DNA of 36,371 nt from Acidobacteriota bacterium (GCA_003225365.1 QHZN01000080.1:1-36371); one strand, 5' to 3'; positions 15,938-24,994 are shown, numbered from the stretch's first letter. Made by a program: numbers and translations. The notes: generated from the letters alone by a model not told the origin.

Positions 15938-18073
15938 TCATTTCCCTTTGGGGAGCGCATTCAATTGCCAGAGGATAAAGCTTTGCTCGTCGGTCTGCTC
16001 GTCAATGGTCTTCGACAGCGGCCTGCCGCCCGAGTGTCCCGACTCGGTATCGTAGAGCAGCAGCACTGGCCCGCCGCGGCGGGTTTCCGCTTGAAGCAGC
16101 GCCGCCATCTTGCGGGCGTGGAGGGGCGCCACGCGCGTATCCGAATCTCCGGTGACGAAGAGCACGGCCGGGTATCTCGTCCCTGGCTTGACATTCTGAT
16201 ACGGTGAGTAGGCGAGAAGGGATTTGAATTGCTCGGGGTTGTCCGAGGAGCCGTATTCGGGAATCCAGAAAGGCGCGACGAGGAACTTGTGGTAGCGGAT
16301 CATATCCAGGAGAGGGTAACGGCAGACTACGGCCTTAAATAGATCGGGTCGCTGGGTCAGCGCCGCGCCCACCAGCAGCCCGCCGTTGCTCGTCCCGGTA
16401 ACGGCGAGGTGCGATGGCCGGGTATAATCGTTTTGGATGAGCCATTCAGCCGCGGCGATAAAATCGTCGAAGACGTTCTGCTTTTTTTCGAGCATGCCGT
16501 CGTGGTGCCAAGCTTCGCCAAACTCGCCGCCGCCGCGAAGATTGGGCAAGGCGAAGACCCCGCCTCGTTCAGCCCAAAAGGCGACGACGGAGGAGAAAGA
16601 GGGTGTTTCACTGAGATCGAAACCGCCGTAGCCGGTCAGCAGCGTCGGGTTCGAACCATCCCGTTTTAGCCCCCTCGCGTAAACCAAGAACATCGGCACT
16701 TTTGTCTTGTCCTTCGATTCGTACCACACTTGTTCAACCTCGAACCGGCTCCTGTCAAAGGGCACTTTCTGGCTCGCCCAAACGCTCGCGCAGCCTTCGG
16801 ACGCGTCGTAACGGTAAACGGTGAAAGGAATGTGGAACGAAGTGAAGCCGTAGAAGACTTCGTCGCTCGACCAGCGGCCGGAAATGCCCGCCACCGTGCC
16901 GGCAGAAGGGAACTCGACGTCGCGAAGAAACCTGCCCTCGGCGCTGAAGACCTTGAGGCGGGAGCTTGCGTCGCGGAGGTAATCTACGAGAATCTTTCGG
17001 CCCGCGACTACGGCGTCTTCAATCGCCGAGTCCGTTTCCGGTATGACCTCCTGCCAGTGCTCGGAAGCCGGGTTGCTAAGGTCAACCGACACGACTCGGC
17101 CCTTCGGCGCTTTCCAGTTTGTATGGAGGAAGAGATGGCTGCCGCCGATGGAGCCCGTAAAGCGTGCGCTGATGTCTTTGACCACTGGGAGGAGCGGCGC
17201 GTGTTTGGCCAGGTCCTGGACGTAAATTTCGGTCTTGTCCGCCGCGGCACCATAAAGCACCTGGACGAGCAGATATTGGCCGTCTTCGGAGAGCGAGCAG
17301 ATCATGATTTTCTCGGGGCCGTAGCCCTTTCCGAAGAGCTCCTGGTCGGAGGCGGGATCGGAGCCGAGCGGGTGGTAGAAAAGGCGAGGCCCTTCAGCCG
17401 TCTGCCGGCAGTAATAGAGTGCGGTTTTGTTGGGCGTCAGGGAAACGCTCTCATAGCGGGCTTCGGGCAGCACGTCGGCGAGTTCTTTCCGGTCGCCCAC
17501 GTTCATCAGGTGGACGGACACCTCGTCTATGCCGCCCCGCCGAACGCCGTAAGCCACCAGGTTTCCATCCGCGGAGATGGACTCGAGCTGAACCGTAGTG
17601 GTGTGGTTCGGACTCATGGGGTGGGGGTCGAGCAGGATTTGGTCCTCACCTTCGAAACCCTGGCGCACCCAAATGACGAACAGGTCCTGATTGGGGCGGC
17701 GACGGTAGAAAAAGTATCGGCCGCCGCGCTCTTGTGGGGTGCTCAGCGTATCCACTTTCTCGAGCTCGGTCAGGCGCTTGCGGATGGCGTCGCGGCCTTG
17801 TATTGGGTCGAGGAGCGACCGCGTGTAACGGTTCTCTCCGTCAATCCAAGCTCGCGTCTCAGGGCTCGTCTGGTCCTCGAGCCAGCGGTAAGGGTCGGCG
17901 ATGGTGATTCCATGGATGACTTCGTTGATGTCTTCCTTTCGGGCCTTTGGAGGAGCGGTTTGCGAGACTTGAGACATCAGCAAGGAGAGGCCTGTTACCA
18001 AGAGTCCGAGGCCTGATAGGCATATTAGCCAAAACGGGCGGAGGCCAAAGCGGATTCGGTGTGGTCTTGCCAT
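15938..18073 (-). CDS. Prolyl oligopeptidase, S9A family, exported
   Basis: This 711-residue serine peptidase cleaves short peptides after proline. An N-terminal hydrophobic segment (about residues 13-35) suggests export or membrane anchoring. The family opening (DPYRWLE, then ENRYT) precedes a seven-bladed propeller to about 430 and an alpha/beta-hydrolase domain. The triad reads Ser562 in GTSNGG, Asp645 in GDSDTRV and His680 in SGHSGG, nearly the same numbering as porcine prolyl oligopeptidase. The frame stays open on the 5' side to 18511, but the ATG at 18073 gives the basic N-region and signal; the upstream part has no family match. An AlkZ-like gene follows 18 bases later. The role is probably nutrient peptide turnover. 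Confidence 0.92.
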   Translation of the reverse strand: MARPHRIRFGLRPFWLICLSGLGLLVTGLSLLMSQVSQTAPPKARKEDINEVIHGITIADPYRWLEDQTSPETRAWIDGENRYTRSLLDPIQGRDAIRKRLTELEKVDTLSTPQERGGRYFFYRRRPNQDLFVIWVRQGFEGEDQILLDPHPMSPNHTTTVQLESISADGNLVAYGVRRGGIDEVSVHLMNVGDRKELADVLPEARYESVSLTPNKTALYYCRQTAEGPRLFYHPLGSDPASDQELFGKGYGPEKIMICSLSEDGQYLLVQVLYGAAADKTEIYVQDLAKHAPLLPVVKDISARFTGSIGGSHLFLHTNWKAPKGRVVSVDLSNPASEHWQEVIPETDSAIEDAVVAGRKILVDYLRDASSRLKVFSAEGRFLRDVEFPSAGTVAGISGRWSSDEVFYGFTSFHIPFTVYRYDASEGCASVWASQKVPFDRSRFEVEQVWYESKDKTKVPMFLVYARGLKRDGSNPTLLTGYGGFDLSETPSFSSVVAFWAERGGVFALPNLRGGGEFGEAWHHDGMLEKKQNVFDDFIAAAEWLIQNDYTRPSHLAVTGTSNGGLLVGAALTQRPDLFKAVVCRYPLLDMIRYHKFLVAPFWIPEYGSSDNPEQFKSLLAYSPYQNVKPGTRYPAVLFVTGDSDTRVAPLHARKMAALLQAETRRGGPVLLLYDTESGHSGGRPLSKTIDEQTDEQSFILWQLNALPKGK

Positions 18074-18395
18074 GCTGCCGTCACACGGTCTGGTGTATAT
18101 ATCGGGGAACCCTTTTAACATGAAAGCCGTCAGAACATGGGTACGATTTGAAGGGTCTGGAGAGGGCTTCTGCTTCGCTTGGAAGGCTTGGAGCAACGAG
18201 GGCTTGCCTCTTATGATTCTGTGGCTGAGTAACCTCGGGCCTAAATGTAACTTGATGAAAACAAACACACTAGCTTGTTTTGTATGCTCCTCGCACCTCG
18301 CCGCTTTGTGCGAGTTTACTTGACTCAGGGTGCGGCGGGAATTAGGATAGGCGACGGCGGATTCTCGCCTCGCCTGAGTAGCGCCGAAACACAAT
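18074..18395. other. Divergent intergenic region, no gene seen
   Basis: This 322-base gap separates the peptidase and msbA, which point away from each other, so it should hold two promoters. An AT-rich part at 18240-18290 is the likely control region for msbA, but I could not place a -35/-10 pair with proper spacing. Open frames here have no recognisable features or ribosome sites. Confidence 0.5.
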
Positions 18396-20204
18396 ATGGC
18401 AGAAGTCCAACGCCTTCTAGCGTTTATAAAAAAGTACTCGGGTCGGTTTGTGGCCGCGATTTTTCTGATGGCCATCGTGGGAGCTTCGGAAGGCCTCACG
18501 GCGTTGCTCATTGTTCCTGTATTCGACCGCCTGTTCGTTGACGCCGGCAGCGGTCCAATTCTGCTCTTCAGGTGGCCTTTTGGCGGCCATCAGATCTACT
18601 TACAAGATTTTCTGCCTCAATGGCTCCACAACGTCTGGACGGTGGTTGCCGTTTTCGCAATTGCGATCACGCTGATCAAGGGTGCGGCGGAGTTTTTCGG
18701 AACATATTTCATAAATTTCGTCGGCCTTTCGGTGGTCCGCGACCTGCGGAACCTGCTCTACACGCGCGTGGTTGACCAGTCGATGGCGTTTTTCGGACGC
18801 AACCCAACGGGCAAGTTGATGTCCATGATCACGAACGACACGGATAAGGTTCAAACCGCGGTTTCGCGAGCCTCCGCCGATTTGTTGCGCGAGGTCTTCA
18901 CGCTCTTGGGGCTGCTCGCGGTAGTGGTTTACCTGGACTGGCGGCTGTCGCTCGCCGCGCTGGCGCTTGTGCCCTTTATCATTTTCCCGTCTTCGCGGAT
19001 TGGCGATTACATCCGGCACTCGAGCCGGCGCAGTCAAGACAAGATGGCCGAGCTGAACCATATTTTGCAGGAGACTTTCAGCGGCATTCGCATCGTTAAA
19101 GCCTTCGTGATGGAAACTTTCGAGATCGGCAAATTCAAGGCGGCCACGCAGCGCCTGCTCAAGACCAACCTCCGGATCGTGCGCGCCGATGCTTTGACGG
19201 GTCCGCTGATGGAACTGCTGGGCGCGGCGACGATTGTCGGGCTGCTGCTTTACGCGCGCAATCAGATCCTTCATCACGTGCAGACGACCGGGAGCTTTGT
19301 GGCCTTCCTCTACGCGCTCATCAAAATGTATGAGCCCATCAAGCGGCTGACGGGCATCAACAATCAATTCCAGCAAGCCGTGGGGGCATCCGAGCAGGTC
19401 TTCCGCTATCTCGACGTTTCAAGCGAAGTCGCCGACCGGCCGGACGCCATCGAGCTCCGGCCGTTCGAGAAAGAAATTGTTTTCGAGCATGTGGATTTCA
19501 GTTACGAAGCCGGCGTGCCGCTCCTGCGCGACGTCAACCTGCGCATCGCTAGGGGGGAAGTGGTGGCTCTGGTGGGTTCGAGCGGGGCGGGGAAGTCCAC
19601 GCTCGCGAACCTCATCCCGCGCTTCTTCGACGTCACGGGTGGGCGCGTTCTGATTGACGGCCACAACGTTCGCGACGTCACGCTGAAATCCCTCCGGGCG
19701 CAGATCGGCATGGTCACCCAGGAGACGATCCTATTTAATGACACCGTATCCAATAACATCTGTTATGGAAGGACGATCCGGGATACGGCTGCAATGGAGG
19801 AGGCCGCGCGCACGGCGCTGGCACACGAATTCATCACCGAGATGCCCGAGGGATACGAGACGGTGATCGGGGAGCGCGGGCAGCGCCTCTCCGGCGGCCA
19901 GCGGCAGCGTATTGCCATTGCCCGGGCGCTGCTCAAGAACCCGCCGCTGCTCATCCTCGACGAAGCGACTTCGGAACTCGACACTGAGTCGGAGCTGCTG
20001 GTGCAGCGGGCGCTCGCAAACTTGATGGTGGGCAGGACGGTCCTCGTGATCGCGCACCGACTTTCGACCGTCCGGCGCGCCGACCGCATCGTGGTGCTCG
20101 ACCGCGGCACGATCTCGGAAATTGGGACGCATCAGGACCTGGTCACGCGCGGCGGCATCTACCAGCGGCTCCACGAACTTCAGTTCGTGGACGCAGAGCC
20201 TTAA
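18396..20204 (+). CDS. msbA: MsbA-like lipid A / lipid flippase ABC transporter
   Basis: This 602-residue half-transporter fuses six membrane helices (about residues 10-330) to an ABC ATPase. The ATPase has Walker A GSSGAGKST at 394-402, signature LSGGQRQRIAIARALLKNP, Walker B LLILDEATSELD and an H-loop in VIAHRLSTV. The FFGRNPTGKLMSMITNDTDKVQ segment and overall layout fit MsbA, which flips lipid A-core to the periplasmic leaflet before the Lpt system takes it over. Related multidrug or peptide exporters cannot be fully excluded. No lpxK or kdtA is adjacent. There is no clear ribosome site, and translation starts within ACACAATATG. Confidence 0.85.
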   Translation: MAEVQRLLAFIKKYSGRFVAAIFLMAIVGASEGLTALLIVPVFDRLFVDAGSGPILLFRWPFGGHQIYLQDFLPQWLHNVWTVVAVFAIAITLIKGAAEFFGTYFINFVGLSVVRDLRNLLYTRVVDQSMAFFGRNPTGKLMSMITNDTDKVQTAVSRASADLLREVFTLLGLLAVVVYLDWRLSLAALALVPFIIFPSSRIGDYIRHSSRRSQDKMAELNHILQETFSGIRIVKAFVMETFEIGKFKAATQRLLKTNLRIVRADALTGPLMELLGAATIVGLLLYARNQILHHVQTTGSFVAFLYALIKMYEPIKRLTGINNQFQQAVGASEQVFRYLDVSSEVADRPDAIELRPFEKEIVFEHVDFSYEAGVPLLRDVNLRIARGEVVALVGSSGAGKSTLANLIPRFFDVTGGRVLIDGHNVRDVTLKSLRAQIGMVTQETILFNDTVSNNICYGRTIRDTAAMEEAARTALAHEFITEMPEGYETVIGERGQRLSGGQRQRIAIARALLKNPPLLILDEATSELDTESELLVQRALANLMVGRTVLVIAHRLSTVRRADRIVVLDRGTISEIGTHQDLVTRGGIYQRLHELQFVDAEP

Positions 20205-20227
20205 GGGGCAAGGCAGAAATTGGAAGT

Positions 20228-20460
20228 CAGAAGCCAGAATTCAGAAGCCAGAATGAAGATGTCCGTTGTCAGTTGCCGCTCGACAGGCTCACGGCCCTCC
20301 CTTCGACTCCGCCCTTCGAGTCCCTCAGGGCCCTGAGCGGAGTCGAAGGGCTCAGGGACTCGCCGTGACGGGAGCATGGTCGAACTGTGAGCGAAGTCGA
20401 AGGGCGACGGACGACGAAAAACCGACGTCGGACAAGGGACAACGGACCAATGACCACGGA
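20228..20460. repeat. Composite palindromic repeat upstream of yicC
   Basis: Two direct copies of CAGAAGCCAGAAT (20228-20254) lead into an outer inverted pair GTCCGTTGTC (20261-20270) / GACAACGGAC (20438-20447). Inside lies a perfect 14-base pair, CCCTTCGACTCCGC (20299-20312) with GCGGAGTCGAAGGG (20337-20350). A further related arm, GTGAGCGAAGTCGAAGGG, ends at 20404. CCCTGAGCGGAGTCGAAGGG (20331-20350) is identical to 11699-11718. It fills nearly the whole msbA-yicC gap. Confidence 0.75.
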
Positions 20461-20469
20461 CGAAGTCAT

Positions 20470-21378
20470 ATGATTCGGAGCATGACCGGTTACAGCAACG
20501 TGCGCGTGGAAGAGGAAGGGTTCTCTCTCTCCCTCAGCGTGAAGAGCACGAATCATCGCTTCCTCGACCTTCAAGTGCGCCTCCCGCCGGGAACGGAGGC
20601 ACTCGATCCGGCCTTGCGGCGGGTTGTGAAGGAGCATGTGGCGCGGGGCCATCTGGAGTTGGTTGTCGGCCTCGAACTCCGCGGCCGCGCGGGCGCGGCG
20701 GTTGACCGCGAGCTGCTCCGAGCCTACCTCCAGGCTTTCGACCAGGCGCGGGAAGAGTTTGGGCTTACGGCGGAGCCGGACCTGACCGCCCTGCTTCGCG
20801 CTCCCGGCGTCATCACGATGGGGAACGGCGAGATTTCCGGAACCGAGGAAGCCCGGATCAAAGAAACTCTGGAGCAAACGGCAGCGGATGCTCTTTGCCA
20901 ACTGAACAAGATGCGGGACGAGGAAGGCCGGGCGCTCGACCGCGACCTGAAAACCCGGCTGGCGCGGCTCGCGACTTTGCGGGACGCGATCGCGCAACAC
21001 GCCTCAAACCTCCCCGGGCTTTATCAACGGCGCTTGGAGGGCCGGCTCCGAGCCTTGGTCGAAGAAGCGCCGGGCGGGGCCGCGCTCGACCCAGGGCGGC
21101 TGGCTCAGGAAGTAGCTCTCCTCGCCTCGCGCTCGGACATCTCCGAAGAGCTCGAGCGTTTCCGGAGCCATCTCGAGCAAGCCGCGCATCTGATGGGAGA
21201 AGCGGGCGAGGTGGGCAAGAAGCTGGATTTCCTCCTGCAAGAGATGAATCGCGAAGCCAATACGCTGCTTTCTAAGACGACAGACGTGCCGGAAGTCGGC
21301 GTCGAAATCGCGCGGCAGGCTATCGAGATGAAATCCGAGATTGAGAAGATACGCGAGCAGGCGCAAAACATCGAATGA
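20470..21378 (+). CDS. yicC: YicC-family endoribonuclease
   Basis: The 302-residue protein begins with the family hallmark MIRSMTGY and contains the YicC N-terminal domain (to about 155) and the DUF1732 C-terminal domain. It ends in the conserved helix EMKSEIEKIREQAQNIE. E. coli YicC is an RNase implicated in decay of the small RNA RyhB. An in-frame ATG at 20266 would translate the palindromic repeat and is not used; the ATG at 20470 matches the family start exactly. Its stop overlaps the gmk start (ATGA). The yicC-gmk-rpoZ-coaBC order is conserved in many bacteria. Confidence 0.93.
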   Translation: MIRSMTGYSNVRVEEEGFSLSLSVKSTNHRFLDLQVRLPPGTEALDPALRRVVKEHVARGHLELVVGLELRGRAGAAVDRELLRAYLQAFDQAREEFGLTAEPDLTALLRAPGVITMGNGEISGTEEARIKETLEQTAADALCQLNKMRDEEGRALDRDLKTRLARLATLRDAIAQHASNLPGLYQRRLEGRLRALVEEAPGGAALDPGRLAQEVALLASRSDISEELERFRSHLEQAAHLMGEAGEVGKKLDFLLQEMNREANTLLSKTTDVPEVGVEIARQAIEMKSEIEKIREQAQNIE

Positions 21379-22034
21379 ATGTGGGGGCCAAGGAGAAGGG
21401 AGCGCGCCCCGCGCGCGCGGGGTCGATCGTAATCGTCTCCGCTCCCTCGGGTTCTGGAAAATCCACTTTGATCCGGCGCCTGCGAGCGTCCGACCCGGCG
21501 CTCCAGTTCTCGATATCTTACACGACGCGGCCACCGCGCCCGGGTGAGAGGAATGGCCGGGAGTACTTTTTTGTTTCCGCCGCGCGCTTCCGGAAAATGG
21601 CGGCGTCCGGCCAATTCGCGGAGTGGGCGCAAGTCTACGGCCATTTCTACGGCACCTTGAAGCGGCAGTTGCACGCCGCTCAAGCGCAAGGCAAAGACCT
21701 CTTGCTCGACATAGACGTGCAGGGCCACCGGCAGGTGCGACGCCGGGTGCCGGACGCGGTCAGTGTTTTTCTTCTGCCGCCGTCGTATCAGGAGCTCGAG
21801 CGGCGGCTGCGGCGGCGCCATTCGGACGCCCCGGAGGCCATCGCTAGGCGGCTGGCCATTGCCCGACGTGAGCTCGGGCACTGGCACGAGTATGATTACC
21901 TGGTCGTCAACGACAGGCTGCCGGAGGCGGTTCGGGCTTTGAGGGCCATCGTCATGGCCACGCGCTTTCGGCGGACGGCTCAGCGCGTGGTGGCTCAAGG
22001 GATCACAAAAACTTTTGGAGGGAAGAAGGCATGA
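21375..22034 (+). CDS. gmk: Guanylate kinase
   Basis: Gmk phosphorylates GMP to GDP using ATP, an essential step in GTP supply. The 219-residue protein has the P-loop APSGSGKST (residues 23-31), the GMP-binding segment SYTTRPPRPGERNGREYFF, the GQFAEWAQVYGHFYGT motif and the lid Arg-rich region near 140. The C-terminus VVNDRL is typical. A 13-residue N-terminal extension of Lys/Ala/Arg precedes the fold. It overlaps both neighbours by four bases (ATGA), so translation is coupled from yicC through rpoZ. Confidence 0.96.
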   Translation: MNVGAKEKGARPARAGSIVIVSAPSGSGKSTLIRRLRASDPALQFSISYTTRPPRPGERNGREYFFVSAARFRKMAASGQFAEWAQVYGHFYGTLKRQLHAAQAQGKDLLLDIDVQGHRQVRRRVPDAVSVFLLPPSYQELERRLRRRHSDAPEAIARRLAIARRELGHWHEYDYLVVNDRLPEAVRALRAIVMATRFRRTAQRVVAQGITKTFGGKKA

Positions 22035-22249
22035 ATCTGCCCCAGGGGATTGAGAGCAAGTTTCGATTCATCCTGGTCGCGGCCAAGCGGGCGCGACAAT
22101 TACAGGCCGGCGCGAAGCCGCTGATTCAAACCCCCTCAAAGAAAGTGACCAAGATCGCCATGCAAGAAGTCGAGGCCGGGCTCGTTCCCGTTGAAGTCCC
22201 GGAAGACGAAGCGGAAAATGACGGCAGGAAATCCAAGGGTTCGAAGTAA
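22031..22249 (+). CDS. rpoZ: RNA polymerase omega subunit
   Basis: This 72-residue protein carries the omega core: a helix with SKFRFILVAAKRARQLQ followed by TKIAMQEVEAG. Omega helps fold the beta-prime subunit and forms part of the ppGpp site in Proteobacteria. The tail is acidic, then basic (EDEAENDGRKSKGSK). It starts inside the gmk stop (ATGA overlap), consistent with the usual gmk-rpoZ pairing. Confidence 0.92.
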   Translation: MNLPQGIESKFRFILVAAKRARQLQAGAKPLIQTPSKKVTKIAMQEVEAGLVPVEVPEDEAENDGRKSKGSK

Positions 22250-22323
22250 GGTGTATCATCAAGGGTGCGCCGCCGAGACCGGGAACCTCGGGGCCGGAAC
22301 TTCTCAGAACGGTGGTTGAAACC

Positions 22324-23568
22324 ATGCGCGTCGCTATTGGAGTGGCGGGCGGGATTGCGGCTTACAAAGCGGCGGAGCTGGTCCGCGTGCTTCAGGAGCG
22401 CGAGCTTGACGTGCAGGTAGTGATGACCCGGGCGGCGCGCGAGTTTGTGACGCCGCTGACCTTCGCCGCGCTTTCGGGCCACAAGGTCATCACCGAGATG
22501 TTCGGCGGGCCCGGCGCGGAACCTAACCTCGAAAGCGCCATCGAACACATCGCGGTGGCGCAGGCGATTGACGCGCTGGTCATCGCTCCGGCGACCGCCA
22601 ACGTCCTCGCCAAGATCGCGCACGGCGAAGCCGACGATTTCTTGACGACGCTGTGTCTCGCCACGAAAGCCCCCATCGTTCTCGCGCCGGCGATGAACAT
22701 CAACATGTGGGAAAACTCCGCGACTCAGGAGAACTTGAAGACTCTTCGCGAGCGGGGGTTTCGTATCGTCGAGCCCGGCGAAGGCCATTTAGCGTGCGGC
22801 ATGACTGGCCCCGGACGTCTGGCCGAGGTCGAGGACATCGCCCGCGCGATCTTCGACGTCCTCGAACTGAAGAACGACCTGGCCGGCGAAACGGTTTTGG
22901 TGACCGCCGGGCCGACCGAAGAGCCACTCGATGCGGTGAGGTTTCTGAGCAACCGCTCTTCGGGGCGGATGGGCTACGCACTGGCCAAGGCGAGTCGCGA
23001 CCGGGGAGCGCGCGTGATTCTGGTGAGCGGGCCGGCGGCGATCGAGCCGCCCGCGGGTGTGACTCTCGAGCGTGTCGGCACCGCGGAAGAGATGGCCCGT
23101 GCCGTCTTCCATCATCTCGACGCTTCGACCATTGTCTTGATGGCCGCGGCCGTGGCGGACTTCCGCCCCGCCGAGGTTCGCAGCCAAAAAATCAAGAAGC
23201 AGACCGTGGCCCGATCGCTTGAGCTAGTCCCCACCATCGATATTCTGGCGGAGGTTTCACGCCGCCGGAGGGGACAGTTGCTCGTCGGCTTCGCAGCCGA
23301 GACTGAAAACCTGATGGAGAACGCGCGCGCGAAACTGGAGGCGAAAGGTCTCGATCTGGTGGTGGCGAACGACCTCACCGAGGCGGGCGCGGGCTTCGGG
23401 AGCGAGACCAACATCGTGACGCTCGTCTTCCCCGGAGGCCGCGCCGAGAAGCTCGAAAAGATGGACAAGTTGGACGCGGCTCGGCGGATTCTGGACGAAG
23501 TCGTCCGGATGAAGAAGCTTCCATCGCCGGCGATGAGCACATCCTGGGCGCGGGGCGAAAGCCGGTGA
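22324..23568 (+). CDS. coaBC: Bifunctional phosphopantothenoylcysteine decarboxylase/phosphopantothenate-cysteine ligase
   Basis: CoaBC performs two consecutive steps of coenzyme A synthesis. The N-terminal CoaC half (1-185) shows the flavin-binding start GVAGGIAAYKAAELVR, an active-site His in AIEHIAVAQ, the substrate clamp PAMNINMWE, and LACG with the catalytic Cys. The C-terminal CoaB half (190-400) has the dimer/CTP segment SNRSSGRMG and the MAAAVADFRP motif. Length (414) is typical. The ATG at 22324 gives the exact family start; a GTG at 22312 would add four residues. Its TGA overlaps the GTG start of the following udg gene. Confidence 0.95.
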   Translation: MRVAIGVAGGIAAYKAAELVRVLQERELDVQVVMTRAAREFVTPLTFAALSGHKVITEMFGGPGAEPNLESAIEHIAVAQAIDALVIAPATANVLAKIAHGEADDFLTTLCLATKAPIVLAPAMNINMWENSATQENLKTLRERGFRIVEPGEGHLACGMTGPGRLAEVEDIARAIFDVLELKNDLAGETVLVTAGPTEEPLDAVRFLSNRSSGRMGYALAKASRDRGARVILVSGPAAIEPPAGVTLERVGTAEEMARAVFHHLDASTIVLMAAAVADFRPAEVRSQKIKKQTVARSLELVPTIDILAEVSRRRRGQLLVGFAAETENLMENARAKLEAKGLDLVVANDLTEAGAGFGSETNIVTLVFPGGRAEKLEKMDKLDAARRILDEVVRMKKLPSPAMSTSWARGESR

Positions 23569-24422
23569 ACCGGGCTCAGGTCCGCGAAGACATGCCTAGC
23601 GACAGCAGCCTCCACGAAAAAATCGCAGCCTACCTGGAGTTTCAAGAAGAATTGGGTGTCGAGGGATTTTACCGCCGGCGGGCAGGGTCCGTGCCGAGAA
23701 CCCGGACGCGTTCGCCTCGCGACAGCCGGCCGCTTTCCGCCGGCGCTGTCGAGGGTGCGGCGGGGAAAGGTTCCCCAGTCGAGCCGCCGCTCGCCCCAAC
23801 CTCTTTGCCCATCCCCGCGAGTTCGGTGGCGCAGTCGTTGAGCCTGTTCGAGGCGCCGGCGCCAAAACGCGGTCCGGAAACCCTCGACGAAATTCGAACC
23901 GACTTGGGCGATTGTCAGAGGTGCAAGCTGGCCGCGGGCCGAAAGCACATTGTCTTTGGCCAAGGCTCGCCTAAAGCCCAATTGGTTTTCGTCGGCGAAG
24001 GGCCCGGGGCCGATGAAGACGAGCAAGGCTTGCCGTTCGTCGGGCGCGCCGGACAGCTCCTGAACCGGATGATTCAGCTCGTCGGGATGAAGCGCGAAGA
24101 GGTTTACATCTGCAACGTCGTCAAGTGCCGTCCGCCGGGCAACCGCCCGCCAGAGAAAGACGAAGTGGATGCGTGCTCGCCGTTTCTCTTTCGCCAGATC
24201 GAAGCCATTCGGCCCAAGCTCGTGTGCTGCCTGGGCGCGCCGGCCATGCGCACCGTGCTCGGAATCACCGAAGGGATTTCGAAGGTTCGCGGCCAGTTCC
24301 GGGACTACGGCGTCGCCAAGGCCTTTGTGACTTTTCACCCCGCCTACATCCTCAGAAATCCCCGCGACGAAAAAATTCTTCGGGAAGATTTCGAAAGCAT
24401 CCGCCGGTTCCTGAGCAAGTAG
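23565..24422 (+). CDS. Family 4 uracil-DNA glycosylase (iron-sulfur)
   Basis: This enzyme removes uracil from DNA after cytosine deamination. The catalytic domain covers about residues 105-285. It has motif [12 protein letters not shown], the [4Fe-4S] ligands Cys117 and Cys120 (CQRC), then Cys204 and Cys221 (C-x16-C), and the C-terminal motif HPAYILRNP. Residues 1-105 are an N-terminal helix plus an Arg/Pro/Ala-rich linker of low complexity, a common but unexplained extension in this family. GTG is the start, overlapping the coaBC stop by four bases, so it belongs to the same operon. Confidence 0.93.
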   Translation: MNRAQVREDMPSDSSLHEKIAAYLEFQEELGVEGFYRRRAGSVPRTRTRSPRDSRPLSAGAVEGAAGKGSPVEPPLAPTSLPIPASSVAQSLSLFEAPAPKRGPETLDEIRTDLGDCQRCKLAAGRKHIVFGQGSPKAQLVFVGEGPGADEDEQGLPFVGRAGQLLNRMIQLVGMKREEVYICNVVKCRPPGNRPPEKDEVDACSPFLFRQIEAIRPKLVCCLGAPAMRTVLGITEGISKVRGQFRDYGVAKAFVTFHPAYILRNPRDEKILREDFESIRRFLSK

Positions 24423-24457
24423 CACGCATTCTCAACCGGGAAATTGGCATCCTAATC

Positions 24458-24589
24458 GTGGTGTTTGTGCCCCTGGATATGCTGCTCCAGCCCAACGCCC
24501 CACCGCGCTGGTTGATTATGATAATTCTGGTTGGTGTCGGGTTTATACTTATGGTGGTGGGAATTTGGATTGAGGCGAGTGGAAAATGA
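24458..24589 (+). CDS. Micro membrane protein, uncharacterised
   Basis: A 43-residue frame, almost wholly hydrophobic, has a short segment (VPLDMLLQ), a Pro-rich turn (PNAPPRW) and one membrane helix (LIMIILVGVGFILMVVGIWI). GTG at 24458 is the assumed start; ATG at 24479 is an alternative. It follows udg by 35 bases and overlaps the next micro-ORF by four bases (ATGA), which argues for real, coupled translation. No family is recognised. Confidence 0.45.
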   Translation: MVFVPLDMLLQPNAPPRWLIMIILVGVGFILMVVGIWIEASGK

Positions 24590-24717
24590 ATGCGATCCCT
24601 TGGCTCGTATTTGGCGCGGCCTGTGCGGCGATGGTCTTCCTCGGCTTCTACGAAAAGGCCAAAGCGCGGAAAAGAGCAGAACGAGAGTCAACCCAGTCCC
24701 GAAGAGCCGGCGAATAG
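24586..24717 (+). CDS. Micro membrane protein with charged tail, uncharacterised
   Basis: This 43-residue frame has one membrane helix (IPWLVFGAACAAMVFLGFY, residues 4-22) and a highly basic C-terminal tail (KAKARKRAERE). That layout recalls small subunits or assembly factors such as CcmD- or CcoQ-like proteins, but no specific match is claimed. Its ATG lies inside the stop of the previous micro-ORF. Confidence 0.45.
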   Translation: MNAIPWLVFGAACAAMVFLGFYEKAKARKRAERESTQSRRAGE

Positions 24718-24762
24718 TTCGTGACTTCCTTCCAGCCGTTGCGCATTTAAGCCCCTCTGAAA

Positions 24763-24939
24763 ATGTTCGCGAACGCCGAAGGACTGCAAGGCGCCGGTAC
24801 TTCGAACATGTCAACTGCCCCGCCGATTCGGGACATATTGAGCGTGCCTTTCTTGGAGTGCGAACGTGGCGCGCCCATGAGAATCGCCGCACAAAAGCTA
24901 CTGCAAGATCTATTCGATAAAACGCCGCAACTAAAGTAA
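24763..24939 (+). CDS. Orphan 58-residue ORF, possible small protein
   Basis: The predicted product starts MFANAEGLQG, contains PPIRDILSVPFLECERGAP and ends in an amphipathic helix (MRIAAQKLLQDLFDKTPQLK). The composition looks protein-like, but the region is less GC-rich at third positions than its neighbours and no ribosome site precedes the ATG. An in-frame stop at 24748 excludes a longer product. A remnant of an older gene is equally possible. The rest of 24718-25265 holds the uvrA promoter and leader. Confidence 0.3.
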   Translation: MFANAEGLQGAGTSNMSTAPPIRDILSVPFLECERGAPMRIAAQKLLQDLFDKTPQLK

Positions 24940-24965
24940 GACGACTCTGTAGCTTCAAGTACCGT

Positions 24966-24994
24966 TTGTCCAAACTCTCGGGACAACATATAAT
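24966..24994 (+). promoter_or_regulatory. Sigma70-type promoter for uvrA
   Basis: TTGTCC (24966-24971), a spacer of exactly 17 bases and a perfect TATAAT (24989-24994) predict transcription from about 25001. That leaves a leader of about 265 bases before uvrA. No known LexA-type operator overlaps it. Confidence 0.6.

Noticed and set aside
16730..18016. 428-codon plus-strand frame opposite the prolyl oligopeptidase
   Set aside because: The peptidase has an intact catalytic triad in this region on the other strand; the opposite frame has no recognisable domain.
18074..18511. N-terminal extension of the prolyl oligopeptidase
   Set aside because: It runs into the msbA coding region on the other strand and would bury the signal segment inside the protein.
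20266..20469. In-frame N-terminal extension of yicC
   Set aside because: It encodes the palindromic repeat; the family start MIRSMTGY lies at 20470.
23112..24425. 437-codon minus-strand frame opposite coaBC and udg
   Set aside because: It spans two well-supported genes and has no features of its own.
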